NCBI GenBank assembly: GCA_018350325.1
Contig: JAEVLN010000002.1
Span: forward strand, 1,432,162 to 1,496,161
Length of the DNA stretch: 64,000 nucleotides
Origin: Globodera rostochiensis
Lineage: Eukaryota; Nematoda; Chromadorea; Rhabditida; Heteroderidae
Direction of reading: 5' to 3'
Each line of letters starts with the position of its first letter. Within the stretch, counting starts at the first letter, position 1. A program made the translations under genes and the position numbers. The notes below the pieces were generated by a model. It searched no databases and was not told the DNA's origin. It saw only the letters and a list, made by a program, of their open reading frames with translations. Below are positions 20,802 to 32,338 of the stretch, piece by piece.

Positions 20802-21096
20802 CAGGGATGTAGCCAGGGGAGGGGGGGGGGGGGGGTGGGGGGGGGGGAATTCCCCCCCCCCCCCGAAATGAAATTTGAGGAAAAAAAAACAAGAGGGGGA
20901 CCCAATTGTTTTACACTTTTACAACTTTTTGATCAATTTTCTTAACAAATTACCATCAAAAATCAAAAAAATTTTCCCGGCGGCGCCTATCGGCACCGCC
21001 GGGCCGCTCCTGGCGCTCAAATGGGAATCCCATCTGAGCGCCGCGCTCAGATGGATCAATTCCCCTCTCCGAAATTTTTTTCTAGCTACGTCCCTG
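20802..21096. mobile_element. hAT-like MITE with perfect 8-bp target duplication
   Basis: 295 bp, termini CAGGGATGTAGCCAGG and, inverted, CAGGGACGTAGCTAGA. Flanked on both sides by CATAAATC (20794-20801 and 21097-21104). Long G and C homopolymers lie just inside the left end; hairpin core at 20978-21001. No transposase. The 8-bp duplication and CAG-start termini fit hAT non-autonomous elements. Confidence 0.92.
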
Positions 21097-21544
21097 CATA
21101 AATCGATTAGAAATTAAAAATGAAAGGGCCTAATTTCTAAAACAAAAAGGTAAATAAATGTTCATCGTCCAGGACAAGCAAATGATTGATAATTAATACA
21201 AAAAAATTGCGATATACACCAAAACGCGTTGCTGGTCAATTGTCAAGCAAAAAAAGTATTGCAACGAAATTTGATTTTAGAGATTTACGCGAAAATAAGC
21301 CTTTTTAATCGATGATGCTTGTTCTTTTTTAAATTGCTCATTCCTTTTTAATTCCCTTTTTAATTGGTTCTCCCTTTTTTTAGAAATTGTAATTTAGATT
21401 CAGTCGTTTTTCCTTAATTTTCAAAAAGTTCAACAAATTCAAAAACCTCTTTAAATTCTCAATTTTTTTCTATCGACAAATTCATAATTTTGAAAGCCTA
21501 AATGAGTGAGTGATTTTTCCATTTTTTAATCAGTGGACAACTTG

Positions 21545-22134
21545 CAGGGCTCGGATATCTGCGGATTTTTCCTCATTCTGTGGTTTTTGAAAAGGCCAAT
21601 GAGGATTTTTTTTGAAATGCGGATTTGCGGATTTTTGTGGTCTTTTGGGATTCTTGTGGACTTTTTGTGGTTTTTTGGAAAAATTGACCAATAAAAAGCA
21701 TTTTTCTTAACAAATATCGTTAAAATCTTTAAAAAAATTTTCCCGACGGTGCCGCCGGACTTCTTTCATTACTAACAAGCTTCAAAAAATGTCAGATTTT
21801 TAAAATTTAGCTGCAAATCTCTTAACCGGGCTCCGAAATCTGAGGTTTTAGCCCTATTTTGTGGTTTTTTGGAAGGACAATAAGGCAAAATTTTCAAAAA
21901 TGAGGTTTTTTTGTGATTTTTCAAAAGTTCGGGAGATTTTTTTAATGCAAAAAAATCACAGTGACAGAAATTTGCTCAAATCAATTTTAGTACCAATAAA
22001 TATAACGAATGAAGCGAAGTTAACATAATTTTTGGGTTCAATGAAGAAATGACGAATTTGCGGATTTTTGATATCAAATGAGGATTTTTTAATGCTCCGA
22101 TGCGGATTTTTAAAATTTTGAGATCCGAGCCCTG
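21545..22134. mobile_element. MITE-like element, 590 bp, CAGGGCTCGGAT ends
   Basis: Left end CAGGGCTCGGATATCTGCGG; right end, inverted, CAGGGCTCGGATCTC. The direct repeat GTGGACAACT flanks it (21533-21542 and 22135-22144), with two extra bases on the left. The interior repeats 'tgcggatttttg' and 'gaggattttt' phrases. No coding capacity. Confidence 0.8.
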
Positions 22135-22262
22135 GTGGACAACTGAGTCCTCATTGAAAAAGACACTTAAGTCCCGGAATCATAGCTTGCTTCCAAAGTG
22201 GTCTGCCAAGAAAATTTTATGGATTCGTCCGTTAGGCTTAGAGTGGAGTCGAATCGTATATA

Positions 22263-23791
22263 TAGGGCCACGATTTATATGGACAAAAAATCTCGAAATA
22301 TGGCCATAAAATATGGATGAAAAATTGTAAAATATGGGCAAAATCGCAAAATATGGACAAGATATGGGAGTGGGGGACGTTTGGGAGCTGCCCTTTGGGC
22401 GCCGCCGTTTCGGCGCTGCTGTTTGGGCTCCAGTAACATTTTTTACAAGGAGAAGATCGAATTGCGAATTGCAGAATCTGCGTTATTACATTGTCAAGCT
22501 ATTTTTATTAATGATTTTTTGCAGCATTTCTCTTTTACAATTAGAAAAAAATGGAAAAAGCTATTGAAACAAAGAAAAGAGAAGTAAAACTTCCACATTG
22601 TGGCATATCAAGCAATTATCAAATGAACCCCTATCCTTTGCGAATTTTCAGATTGTTGATTTGAACTTTTTTCTGTTATTTTTCAGCTCGTTAGAAAAAA
22701 AAATTGCTCGGTAATGGCGCCTAAACGGCGCCAAACGTCCTGTTCCCGAAATATGGAGAATTTCTTTTCAAATACAGCAAAAAAATGGGCAAAATTTTCT
22801 AATTGAAGTAATAAAAGAAATAAAAATTTTGGTGTCCGTACGTTTCACACACGGACGTTTCACACATAGAGGGCAAAAAAGACGTTTCACACATAAATCT
22901 CGCACCCATTTAATAAAAGCTGTAAAATATTTTAAATGGATGAATAAATTTGAAATTAAACTAGAATATTTGGCTAAAATTCTAATTAAATTTAAATAAG
23001 ATTATCAAAACAAACTCAAAAAATACAATGTCAACCCATTTTGGCCAACTTTTGGTTTCCCATAACTTTCTTCATACAGACTCCCGGCGCAAGGATTTGT
23101 ACTTAGCTCGACGATAGGAATCGATTGTTAGTATTTTAATTCGGGTCTGAATCATTCCAGCATAAGGTAGAAATATTCTATGTGTGAACAATTTTCCGGT
23201 TTAGTTTTTCTGGTGGTTTCGCGGTGACAGTACCAAAGCGGCTCCGGATTTTGGCGGTTTCGGGAACCGGTTTCGGACCCGGGAAGTCACTGTGTGAAAC
23301 GTTCCGACTTTGCACTACTGTGTGAAATGTCCAATGCGTGAAATCATTTCAGAGATAATTTTTGAAACTAAGCAGAATTTTAAAAATTTTCATTTTTTGG
23401 TGGCAGAATTTTTATAAAAAGTCAATCCTTAGGGGTGTATTTTTCTTTTCTATTGCATTTTTGTTAAGGAATTTTTGAAAAATGGTGAAATATGGAAAAA
23501 TAAGGAATATGAGATAAAATCGCGAAATATGGAATATGGAAAAAATCGCGAAAAATGGAATATGGATAAAAATCGCGAATATGGAATATGGATAAAAATC
23601 GCAAAATATGGATAAAAATCGCGAATATGGAATATGGATAAAAATCGCGAAATATGGAAAAATATGGGAAATATAGATTATAAATGGGCTCTAGAAGCTC
23701 AAAACAAAGCTAAACATCATTTATGGTATTATTACGCTGCCCCGAGTGCGCAAAAAAAAATATATGGATTTCCATATAAATCGTGGCCCTA
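22263..23791. mobile_element. TA-flanked element with 19-bp terminal inverted repeats
   Basis: Perfect 19-bp inverted ends GGGCCACGATTTATATGGA at 22265-22283 and 23771-23789, each bordered by TA (22263-22264 and 23790-23791). Inner tandem phrases 'aaaatcgcgaatatggaatatgg' near the right end (23480-23660), and an inverted pair around 'ggcgcc..gtttcggcgc' / 'ggcgcctaaacggcgcc' (22397 and 22717). Carries a second element at about 22834-23345. TA duplication suggests a Tc1/mariner-type or similar mobiliser; no transposase seen. Confidence 0.75.
22834..23345. mobile_element. Nested element with inverted clusters of the word GACGTTTCACACA
   Basis: Left cluster: three copies of CGTTTCACACA (22841, 22858, 22882 region). 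Right cluster: the inverted word TGTGTGAAA three times (23291, 23320, and a diverged copy at 23336). Same architecture as elements at 27.4, 37.2 and 46.4 kb. No open frame of note and no clear target duplication. Confidence 0.65.
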
Positions 23792-23854
23792 ACTTATTAA
23801 ATTCTGAGAACTAACCGAAATTTTGCCAAAAGGCCAAATAGGTATGGCATTTCT

Positions 23855-24229
23855 ATGCTCCAACAAGAAAATTATGAACTGAAGAACATTTTTAGTGTAA
23901 AATTTAAATGTAAAAGCATGTTTAAGCGCGACATACGCCTGGCCTACAAATTGGCAAAGCGCGTATGCACGGCACCAGAAGAAGCTGGCCTCTTCAGGAA
24001 GCGACTTGTGCTTCGCGTGAAGCGAGATGTGATGGTTTGAGGCAGATCAATCGTCGCGGCCGTTTACACCGCCATCGTCTCACTGGCAAAGGGGCGGCCA
24101 GCACGTGCCGACACGATGGTCTCAGGAATTGTGGAGGAGGATGGTGAGGGTGATCTCAAAACACCCTCATCAGGGCGTTTCAAGAGAAGTTGGCGGCGGA
24201 GAATTATCACTACATTAGTCTCGTTTTGA
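23855..24229 (+). pseudogene. Protein-coding relic of unknown family, one in-frame stop
   Basis: A single frame reads from 23855 (M at 23918 begins the GC-richer part, MFKRDIRLAYKLAKRVC) to a TGA at 24227-24229, interrupted only by TGA at 24038-24040. The second half (from 24041) includes VYTAIVSLAKGRPARADTMV. Codon usage is GC-rich against AT-rich surroundings. I do not recognise the family; it lies at the border between the transposon-rich zone and the AT-rich desert. It could also be two fused fragments. Confidence 0.4.
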
Positions 24230-27200
24230 TAACTCACGATTATAATTTACTTCTTTCTTATTTTCGCAATCTTGTTAGCTTTATTTTATTTAATAAAATC
24301 ATTAATTAAATTTAGTAATTTTGGTATTTGATTATAATTTGGAACCGGATGAAAGAGCAAATATTGATAAAATTAATTTAAAAAATTCTCTTTTTATTCA
24401 TCCTTATTAATTGTTTTTAATATTTTATTTTATAAAATAATCTGATTTGACATTTTGACGAGAGAAAAATGAGCTCCACTTTAATCCAGCCAGGACAAAG
24501 GCGGCATTGAATATATGAGAAAATTTAACACTTAAAATTAATCCAGCAATATAAATTCCTTTTTTAAATTAAATATATTAATAAATATAAATTTGGCCTT
24601 ATGTCGTTTAAACAATAAAAGAGTAGAATTTTGCAATTCGGCTTTACAATTATCCAACGCAAAGTTTAGTCAAATATTTATGCCTGAATCTTAAAATAAA
24701 TTGGTGTTTATTAATCTTACAATTATATACGATTGAAAAAGGACAAGAAACAACTCCCAAAAACAATGAAATCATATCTTTTTTAAAATTGTCGGGTGTT
24801 AAAAACCAAAAAGCTAGCTAATTTAATTTAATTTATATATTGAATTCTAATAATTAATTTTAATGTACTTTGTAACAATAAAGTCATTTAAAAGTTGTTG
24901 CCACGGAATTGGATCAGTCGGTTCGTCTTGATCCGTTGATCAATAAATTTATTGTTTATGTCTGTATTTTATTTATTTCTTTATTTATGAATATTGCCTT
25001 TTTATAATGAATCTTTAATTTTAGCTGAACAAATCTAAAATATTAACTGAATAGAAATATAAATAAAAATTTGCTAATTGTCCTTGTGAACCGTTTACGC
25101 TTCTAGTATTAATTGAATAAATTTAAAAGACGATTTATTCCAAATTAGCTTAATATACTTTCTTGTTTTTTTGAAGGCACTGTGTTAATTACTCGGTAAT
25201 TGACCCGCTTCCCGATCATTTTTTCTGTACATACCGTATTTCCTCAAATAGAACAACCCCCTCAATTAGAAGACCCCCCCCCCCCCCCCCCCCTAATAGA
25301 AGACCCCTTTGGAGAGGGGTTGAACAATAGGTATTTAATTATTTAATTATTTTATTAATTTTTTGTTTTATATTATGCCTTTATTAATATTAAATGATTT
25401 GAAAAGAGCAATCGAAGCTGTTAGTTAGTCATTGTGAAGACGATTCATGAAAGGAATGTTAATTATATTTTTTTATAAATTTAGAGTTTTTAAATTTTTA
25501 TTTGGTTTACTATAAATTCTATTCTTGAAATTAATTACAGGCATCTTAATGCTGCAAAAAGTGCACTTTTTAAGAAAAACGCTACTTCTTCCTTTATTGC
25601 TTTTATTTCACAATAAATGAATTATTTTATATGAATGAACTTAAAATGAGACATTTTTTATGTCAAAAATATGCGTAAAATATTATCATTTCTTTAATTT
25701 ATTTAGCTGTTCGTTTCTTCATATAATATTTTAAATAAAAAGCATTTGGGTTTAAATTTTAAAAGGTAAAATTTTTAATATACTTGAATATGAATAATTA
25801 TTTAATTTTGTCTGACGTATGAGCTTAATAAACAATTTATGTTAATTTACAATATAATTTAGGTAAAATGTTGATATAAAGCTGCGTACTCGCATAAAAT
25901 CAGTATAATCTATTTATAAGCAACACTTAAAGTAGTTTTTTGTTTTATTATATTTGCTGTTCAATTTAATTAATAATATTAATTATTTTTACTGCATTAA
26001 TTTTTTGGGTCTTTGACATAGCGACTGCTACTTGACAATTTTATTATGGTTAATTATTAATAATTTATTGCATTAAAAACAATGCAATTTGATAGTTTTT
26101 TAAAAAAATGTTTTGAAGTTTTATCATGTTTAAAGAAATAAAATGAAGTAAAATTTTTAGATAATATATATTAAATGAAAATTGAATAATAAAAGTTGTT
26201 TTGCAAATTCAGTTAGAATTTTCTGAAAGTAATTAAACATTGTTGAAAAAAATATTTATCATTTTTTATGTGAAATTTGTATAACAGTAGACAAAGCTTC
26301 CAATTTATTTTATGAAGATATAGAAATCATATTACCTAATTGTTCCATTTTAATGGTATTAAATTTTTAAAAATAAAATTTTTGTTCCTCATATGCGCTT
26401 TATTTAATTTGCGCGTGAAGAGAATTTGTGAGTGTTTTTCCGCAAGTGTTGAATAATTTTTGCATTTATTTGAATACGTGAAATTGAAAAAATTCGCTAT
26501 TCTTTACTTATTTAAATTAATCTGATTTTTAATTTAAATTGATTTATTTATATTTTATATATAGGTATATCAATATTGTTAAAATAATGATTTCGGTATC
26601 TACGTTGATATCCGAAATCATAAAAAGGGTTTAAAATCATATTTTGTGATAAACTAATTTGCAAATGAATTAATTTATGTATTGAAATATTAAGTATTAA
26701 AATAAAAATCTGCCTGAGTCTTATAAAATTTAAAAATATAATTAATTGCGTGTTGTTGGATTGCGCTCAATGCATAGATCGATTTGGCCCCATCGTTCAA
26801 CATGACGAAGAAATTAAATTAAATTTTGATCGATTATTTGTTAGGTAAGGATTTTGAATTGGTTTTTGAATTTTTGTATTTAACTTATAGTAAATTAAAT
26901 TTACTTTAATATAGATAAATATGTGTATATTTATTTTCACGTTATAACCTTTCTGTAACTATTTGTGGGATAAGTCAAACCTTTTTTTAATGTTATATTA
27001 AAAATTGTTGTGATATTAGTTAAAAATGTTTTTATATTTCTCAATTTTTGCCCAATTCGGTCTCAATCAAAACGGGTCGGAGGCGTCTCGATGGTTGTGT
27101 TATTTCACTGACTACTTTTTGTGCACGTATAGAATTTTGAATTAAATGATTTCAATTAAATTAATTACCTAAAAAATTGAACTTCCGCGTAAAAAAAAAA

Positions 27201-27440
27201 CGACAAAAATTTTTAATACTGACTTTGATTATTTTTAATTGCATTGAATTATTCGGTAATTTAAAAACAAAATCTGCATAATATAATTTAATTCCAATTG
27301 ATTTTTGATCAATTTTTGTTTATACAATGCATTGAAACTTTTAAAGGAGCCCCTTTATTGGTTATTAGTTTGTTATTTAAGTAAACGGTAATATTATTTG
27401 ATCGCTTTTGAGTACTTATTTGCCGACTTATAATATAAAT
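24230..27440. other. AT-rich gene-free stretch
   Basis: No open frame above background. At about 25233-25310 there is a degenerate element end ('taccgtatttcctcaaatag', then a long C run at 25266-25292 and 'aatagaagacccct' repeated). At 26590-26622 there is a short palindrome around 'gatttcggtatctacgttgatatccgaaatc'-like arms. Mostly T-rich on the + strand. Confidence 0.6.
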
Positions 27441-27451
27441 AAAGGTGTTTT

Positions 27452-28090
27452 GAATTTTGCGGATGAGAATTTTGTGGATAAAAAATTTTGCGGTCAAGAA
27501 ATTTGCGGATTCATTAGAAATTAAAAACCAGCAATTATTTTTTAAATTAACAGCACAAATCATTACACTAGCTTTATTTTCACTTAATACGTTAATTACC
27601 AACATAAATGCAAAAATATATTATTCGACCCTTAAAAGTTCCGTCCATCGCCCTACTTCTAAATTGAGCAATCCGTTCAAGTCCGTTTTGCTGCAATAAA
27701 AAACACGACGTCGTCGGGCTCGATTAGCCGAGAGTCGTGGAAAATGAATTGCTGGTTAGACTTATCCACGATAAAATCGCCCTAAGTCAATTGAATTAAT
27801 TATTTCACAGAACTGAGTTTTAGACCTGAAGTACGATTTCATGCAAATCTGGCCGGTCAACTTAAGCTTCCTTACAGGGCCAGATTTTGTAAAAAAAAAT
27901 TTTCCTATGCGCTGGGGTAGTCTCCATTAACTGTACATACTCAGAGGGGGCAAAAAAACGTTATGCGAAAAGCTAATTTGATTTTTTGCATCAATTTGGT
28001 CCGCAAATTTCTTATCCGCAAAATTCTCATCCGCAAATTTCTTATCCGCAAAATTCTCATCCGCAAATTTCTTATCCGCAAAATTCATGT
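27452..28090. mobile_element. Element with inverted tandem-word ends (word about 30 bp, TTTGCGGATGAGAA)
   Basis: Left cluster 27452-27515: GAATTTTGCGGATGAG and diverged copies. Right cluster 27999-28086: 'ccgcaaatttcttat' / 'ccgcaaaattctcat' alternating, with a 30-bp period, in inverted orientation. Outer ends match (TGAATTTTGCGGAT, and inverted ATGAATTTTGCGGAT). Contains a short coding-like exon at 27677-27781. Target duplication not resolved. Confidence 0.65.
27677..27781 (-). CDS. Coding-like terminal exon inside the 27.5-kb element, unrecognised
   Basis: After a CTTAG acceptor-like site the minus strand reads 34 codons beginning GDFIVDKSNQ and ending FFIAAKRT then TGA. Composition is protein-like and GC-richer than its surroundings. 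A matching upstream exon was not found; the neighbouring 27810-27880 region forms an imperfect palindrome around 'aaatctggcc'. It may be a captured host exon or a relic of an element protein. Confidence 0.35.
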   Translation of the reverse strand, partial: GDFIVDKSNQQFIFHDSRLIEPDDVVFFIAAKRT

Positions 28091-28099
28091 AACCTATAA

Positions 28100-30430
28100 T
28101 AAATTCGACGCATAGAGATTTAGTATTTAGCATTATTCGTTTTAGTTATTTATGTATTAATTAATAAATTTTATTTAGCATAGCTATATTTTCAATCAAT
28201 AGTTTATTACTTAAATAAAACTTCCTTAGACATTAAATTAATGTAAATCTTTATAAATTTTCTAAACTTTTTATTTAATAGCCAGCCTCTCCTTTCATTC
28301 AATTATTTTTAATTTTATTATTATATAATTGATTGCTTTCGTTATTTTACTTAATAAAATTTTAACATAAAGTCTCCGATTCCTTTTTCTTCTGTTCAGT
28401 TGGCATATGCAGAATGTGTGCTGCCTAGTCTATGAACAGCTTTTCAATTGCTTCCATTTCGGCTTTTTTTATAGATATATTATTTTGCCATTATCAAATT
28501 AAATCTTCTTATTTTATTAATATTTTAGCAAATTGACTAATGAATTGATTCATTGTATTAAAATAATGTTATGCCATCTAATTTCTTGATAGTAAAAATC
28601 CATCAAAACCAACATATAAGCCTATCAGATTAGTATTTATTATTAACTTGTATTGAAATTTTGCAGTTTAAAAATATTTCTTTAATATACAATATTTAAA
28701 ACAATTTTATATAAGGAATGGAGAAAAATAAGTTTAGTCAAATGGTATTTTAATGACTAAATTTTAATTTAAAGAACATTTAAATTGATCAATAAAATTT
28801 TATTTCCAAGTTTTTATTAAGATTCTGCATGTCGTCAAATGCGTTTTTGTCCCCATAACTATCCGATAAACAATACAGCAGATTTGTTGAATAGTTCAAT
28901 GGCGATTTTACTTAAATTGTATGAACTTAAATTGAATTAATAACATTTATTTGTCCAAACCAATTGGCAGCCCGTTGCTTTAGATAAAAGGCGGTGTGCT
29001 GATACCAAATTAGTAATGCATTTAATTTTTATAATGAATGGAACCAAAATAATTTTTTTTTAGGTTTTTCAAACTTTGATTTGTTTAATAAATCTTATAA
29101 TTTGAGCTTTATTGACAAATGAATAATGGAAAAGCTGACAACGCATTGTTTTATATGTTTCGGCATAGCTATTAAATCAAATTGCAGAGTCAATCTTTGT
29201 AACTGACTTTTATAAGAGATTATTTAAATGCATAATGTAGTTTGAATTTATATGTTTTAAATACTAGCGTTTATTATTTTATTTTGTTTGTGATTTTAAG
29301 TAATTTTATTTTTTATTTTCAACTCGAAAATTCAAAGTTTAATAGTTTTTCTAAATTGAACCATCAGTTTGTCCCTTTCCAAAAGTTATTTTAATTTTAA
29401 AATTTAACATTTATATAAATTTACATTTTTGCGTGATGATTTAATAATTTCAGTTATAAATTATTAGATTAAATTTTATTAATCACTTTTAATGAAAAAT
29501 ATCCATTTCTTAAATTAAAAATTATGTAATATGTAAATATAGCACTGCAAAGTCCAACTTTCATTTTGGCGAATATTTAAGATTTTGCCATATCATGCGG
29601 CTAATAGAAAAATTTGCTTATTTTATTAGCATTAAAATATTTTAAGATTTAGATATTGCAAATTTTTTTAATATTTTAATTTTTTCCTGTTTAAAGCATT
29701 AAAGATTTTTTTCTCGTCATTACACTTAATTAACAATAAAGAATTATTATATTTAATTGCACAATAAAAAAACTGTTTTTTGAATAAATAGATTCTTAAT
29801 GTAATAGATGTTATTTATTTTAGATTATTGATTAAATGCAAATATATATATTTTTTAATTCCATTTTTAATCCAGTTTATGGTATAGCTATATGATTCTG
29901 GTCTTAATTGGCCGAGTGATATTAAATAATATATTCGGCGGGCAGCGAGGACATGCATGCGCATATGTAATAAAAATCATTATTCTCGAAAAATCTCACG
30001 AGATTTTTCGAGATTTTCAAAAATTTTTTGATTGTCAATTTCCAAAAGTGAATTTATTATTCATTATTGCAAATCTTATTGCCTGTGCTGGAAGGGGCAA
30101 ATAACAACAAGATTCCATAAAATCAAAATTCAAAATCAAGACCGATTAACGAATTTTTTTATTTTTTTTGCGCAAAGTTATCTAAAATATTTTTTTAGGA
30201 AGGGGGATGGGTCGCGGTGCCATAAGTGCCCGACCTTCTTCAAGAAATTTAATTTTTCTGGAAAGGAGAGCCCGAGAAAGTTTTAATGATTTTAACAATG
30301 TTTACTAAAAAAATTGCTCTAAAATTTTAGAAATTTGGATAAAAATGAGCAAATATTGTTATACTTTGGACATGTTTACCGCAAATTTAGGTGATAATAA
30401 AAACAGTTGAATTTAAAAAAAAGTACATAT
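28100..30430. other. AT-rich gene-free stretch
   Basis: No supported gene. Contains a short palindromic phrase 'cgaaaaatctcacgagatttttcg' type at 29994-30018. The open frames at 29892-30286 fall on this and on a diverged 'gcggtgccataagtgcccgacc' phrase (30216), so they look like element remnants. Confidence 0.55.
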
Positions 30431-30435
30431 CCGAC

Positions 30436-30493
30436 CAGGGATGGGCGGAATTCCGTTGTCCGTTTTTTTAAAATAAATTTCCGCCCGTCCCTG
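30436..30493. repeat. Short inverted repeat, CAGGGATGGGCGG ends
   Basis: 58 bp: CAGGGATGGGCGGAATTCCG at the left and, inverted, CAGGGACGGGCGGAAATTT at the right. Possible miniature hAT derivative; flanks do not match as a duplication. Confidence 0.45.
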
Positions 30494-30499
30494 TAGCGG

Positions 30500-31185
30500 C
30501 TCGGACATTTGCGGCCCGGACTTTTGCGGCTACAGCGAAAATCGGACATTTGCGGCCCGACTTTTGCGGCCCCAGCCAAAATAAGACATTTGCGGCCGAC
30601 ATTTTGCCAATTTTCTAATATTTTTAAAAACCCAAATCAACTAAATTCAATTTATGCACTTGCCTTGCTCAAGGCCCAACAAGAGCTTTGCTCTCTGACA
30701 TCTAATCTTGAATTCTTAGTCAGCGAGAAGATAGTGTAATGCATTTAGATTAGAGTGCAGCAAAATCGCATTTGTGGGATCCCGCTGCGGGATTTTTTCC
30801 GAAAGGTCGTGCGGGACCGGATTTGCGGGATAAATTCCGCATTTTAAATTTGCGGGATGCCGCGCGTGATTTTTTAATATTACCAAAAAAATCAAAACTT
30901 CCCACCGGACCAAATCGTTAGAATCATTTAAAAGCTCCTATTTACCCAATACTAATTGCAATTAGAATAGGCCGGGATCGGGATTTCGATGTTTCAAAAA
31001 CCGGGAGGGATTAACAGGACTTTTCAACCGGTCATTTCAAAATTCCGGTCTCTACTTGACACGTCAAATGCATAAATTGAATTTAGTTGATTTGGTTTTT
31101 TAAAATATTAGAAAATTGGCAAAATGTCGCCGCAAATGTCTTATTTTGGCTGGGGCGGCAAAAGTCGGGCCGCAAAAAATATTGC
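30500..31185. mobile_element. Inverted-repeat element with GCGGC-word ends
   Basis: Left arm 30500-30660 has repeated ACATTTGCGGCC and GACTTTTGCGGC words, then 'ccaattttctaatattttt' and 'aaatcaactaaattcaattt'. Right arm 31073-31180 is the inverted equivalent, with one word copy instead of several. The spacer includes degenerate 'gcgggat' phrases. Arms of about 110 bp are roughly 90% alike by eye. Confidence 0.75.
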
Positions 31186-31439
31186 CATGAATAAATTAAA
31201 AAACTGCAATAAATTAATGCAAATCCAGCCGAAAATAATGCTTCGGTACCGGCCGGGTTCCAGAAAAACCGGAGCCGAGACTTCAATAAAAATACCGGGA
31301 CCTAAAAACCGGTAATCCGGTCCCATGCTACCCTTATTTAACATACATGGGGAAAGGAACATTTTTTCCGATTTTTGGGACCTTTTGACCGTTTTTTCTT
31401 ATGTTTTCACGTAAAATTCAATTAAATTTAAACAGAAAA

Positions 31440-31670
31440 TTGTTCGGTACTTTTTTAATCGAGAATCTCGATCGAATCTCGAAACTTTTGGATCGAGATT
31501 ACGATCGAGAAATCTCGAAACTTTTGATAGAGAATCTCAAAAAATCTCGTATCTCGAAAAATCTCGGTCAGGCCATATTTTTTCGATCGAGATTTCGATC
31601 GAGAATCTCGAAAAAATCTTGTCGAGATTTTCCGAGATTACGATCGAGAATCTCGATCGGTCCTTTCTCT
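31440..31670. repeat. Palindromic-word repeat (GATCGAGAATCTCGA)
   Basis: Dense imperfect copies of 'gatcgagaatctcgaaa', which is close to its own reverse complement. The 111-aa frame here is a by-product. Confidence 0.7.
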
Positions 31671-32064
31671 AATATCAATTTTAGTCTCATTTCGTTTCTA
31701 TTAATAGTTTTGAAATGTTCATATTACAAATTGTAGAATTTCTCGCGTTTCAAATTGCTTTTTATTACAAACAGAAAACAGTGTAACAATTTTAAACAAC
31801 GATTTAAGAACTAAACAATAATTCGGTTTATTGTGGGATCGCCGGCTGGCAGCAGTGAGGGGGCAGCGACGGACCCCCCCCCCTCACCCGTAAATAATTC
31901 CCCTCCCCCGAACCGTTCAAAAGGGACTGTCTGCCTGGGTGGCTGGATGCCTTTGAAATGCGCGAAATTAATATATCCCAACAACGCCCGCCAACACCAT
32001 ATCAAACCGACAATGAGAGATTTGGATTGGTAGAAACAACAAAACTGATTAACGCCCCCATTTT

Positions 32065-32325
32065 ATTTGGTAATGGGGGGAGTGGGGGGGGGAGAGTGGA
32101 CGAGATAAGTGATTGGGGGGGAGGAAAGTGATTGGGGCAGGGGACGAGACGAGAGTGTGATTGGGAAGGCGGGGGACGAGAATTAGGGAGGGGGAAGGGG
32201 GAGGGGGAACGAGAGAAGTGATTGGGAGAGGGGGAGGCGGGGGGGGGGAGAGGAGGTGGAGGACGAGAGAGATTAGGGGGGCAAGAATTGGGGGAGGGAC
32301 GAGAGAAGTGTTGGGGTGAAAGATG
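32065..32325. repeat. G-rich minisatellite, first block
   Basis: Degenerate copies of a 24-30-bp unit around 'gacgagagaagtgattggggg'. Strongly purine-biased on the + strand. Precedes the Fic-domain exon. Proline-rich minus-strand frames here are artefacts. Confidence 0.85.
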
Positions 32326-32338
32326 CTTATTCATTTAG

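Noticed and set aside
27920..28133. 68-codon frame with repeated FADKKFADEN
   Set aside because: Translation of the 30-bp tandem word at the right end of the 27.5-kb element.
31951..32065. Possible upstream exon of the Fic gene (region reading GWLDAFEMREINISQQ)
   Set aside because: Protein-like, but its best donor is in phase 1 while the next exon begins in phase 0, and it lacks a recognisable Fic N-terminal pattern.
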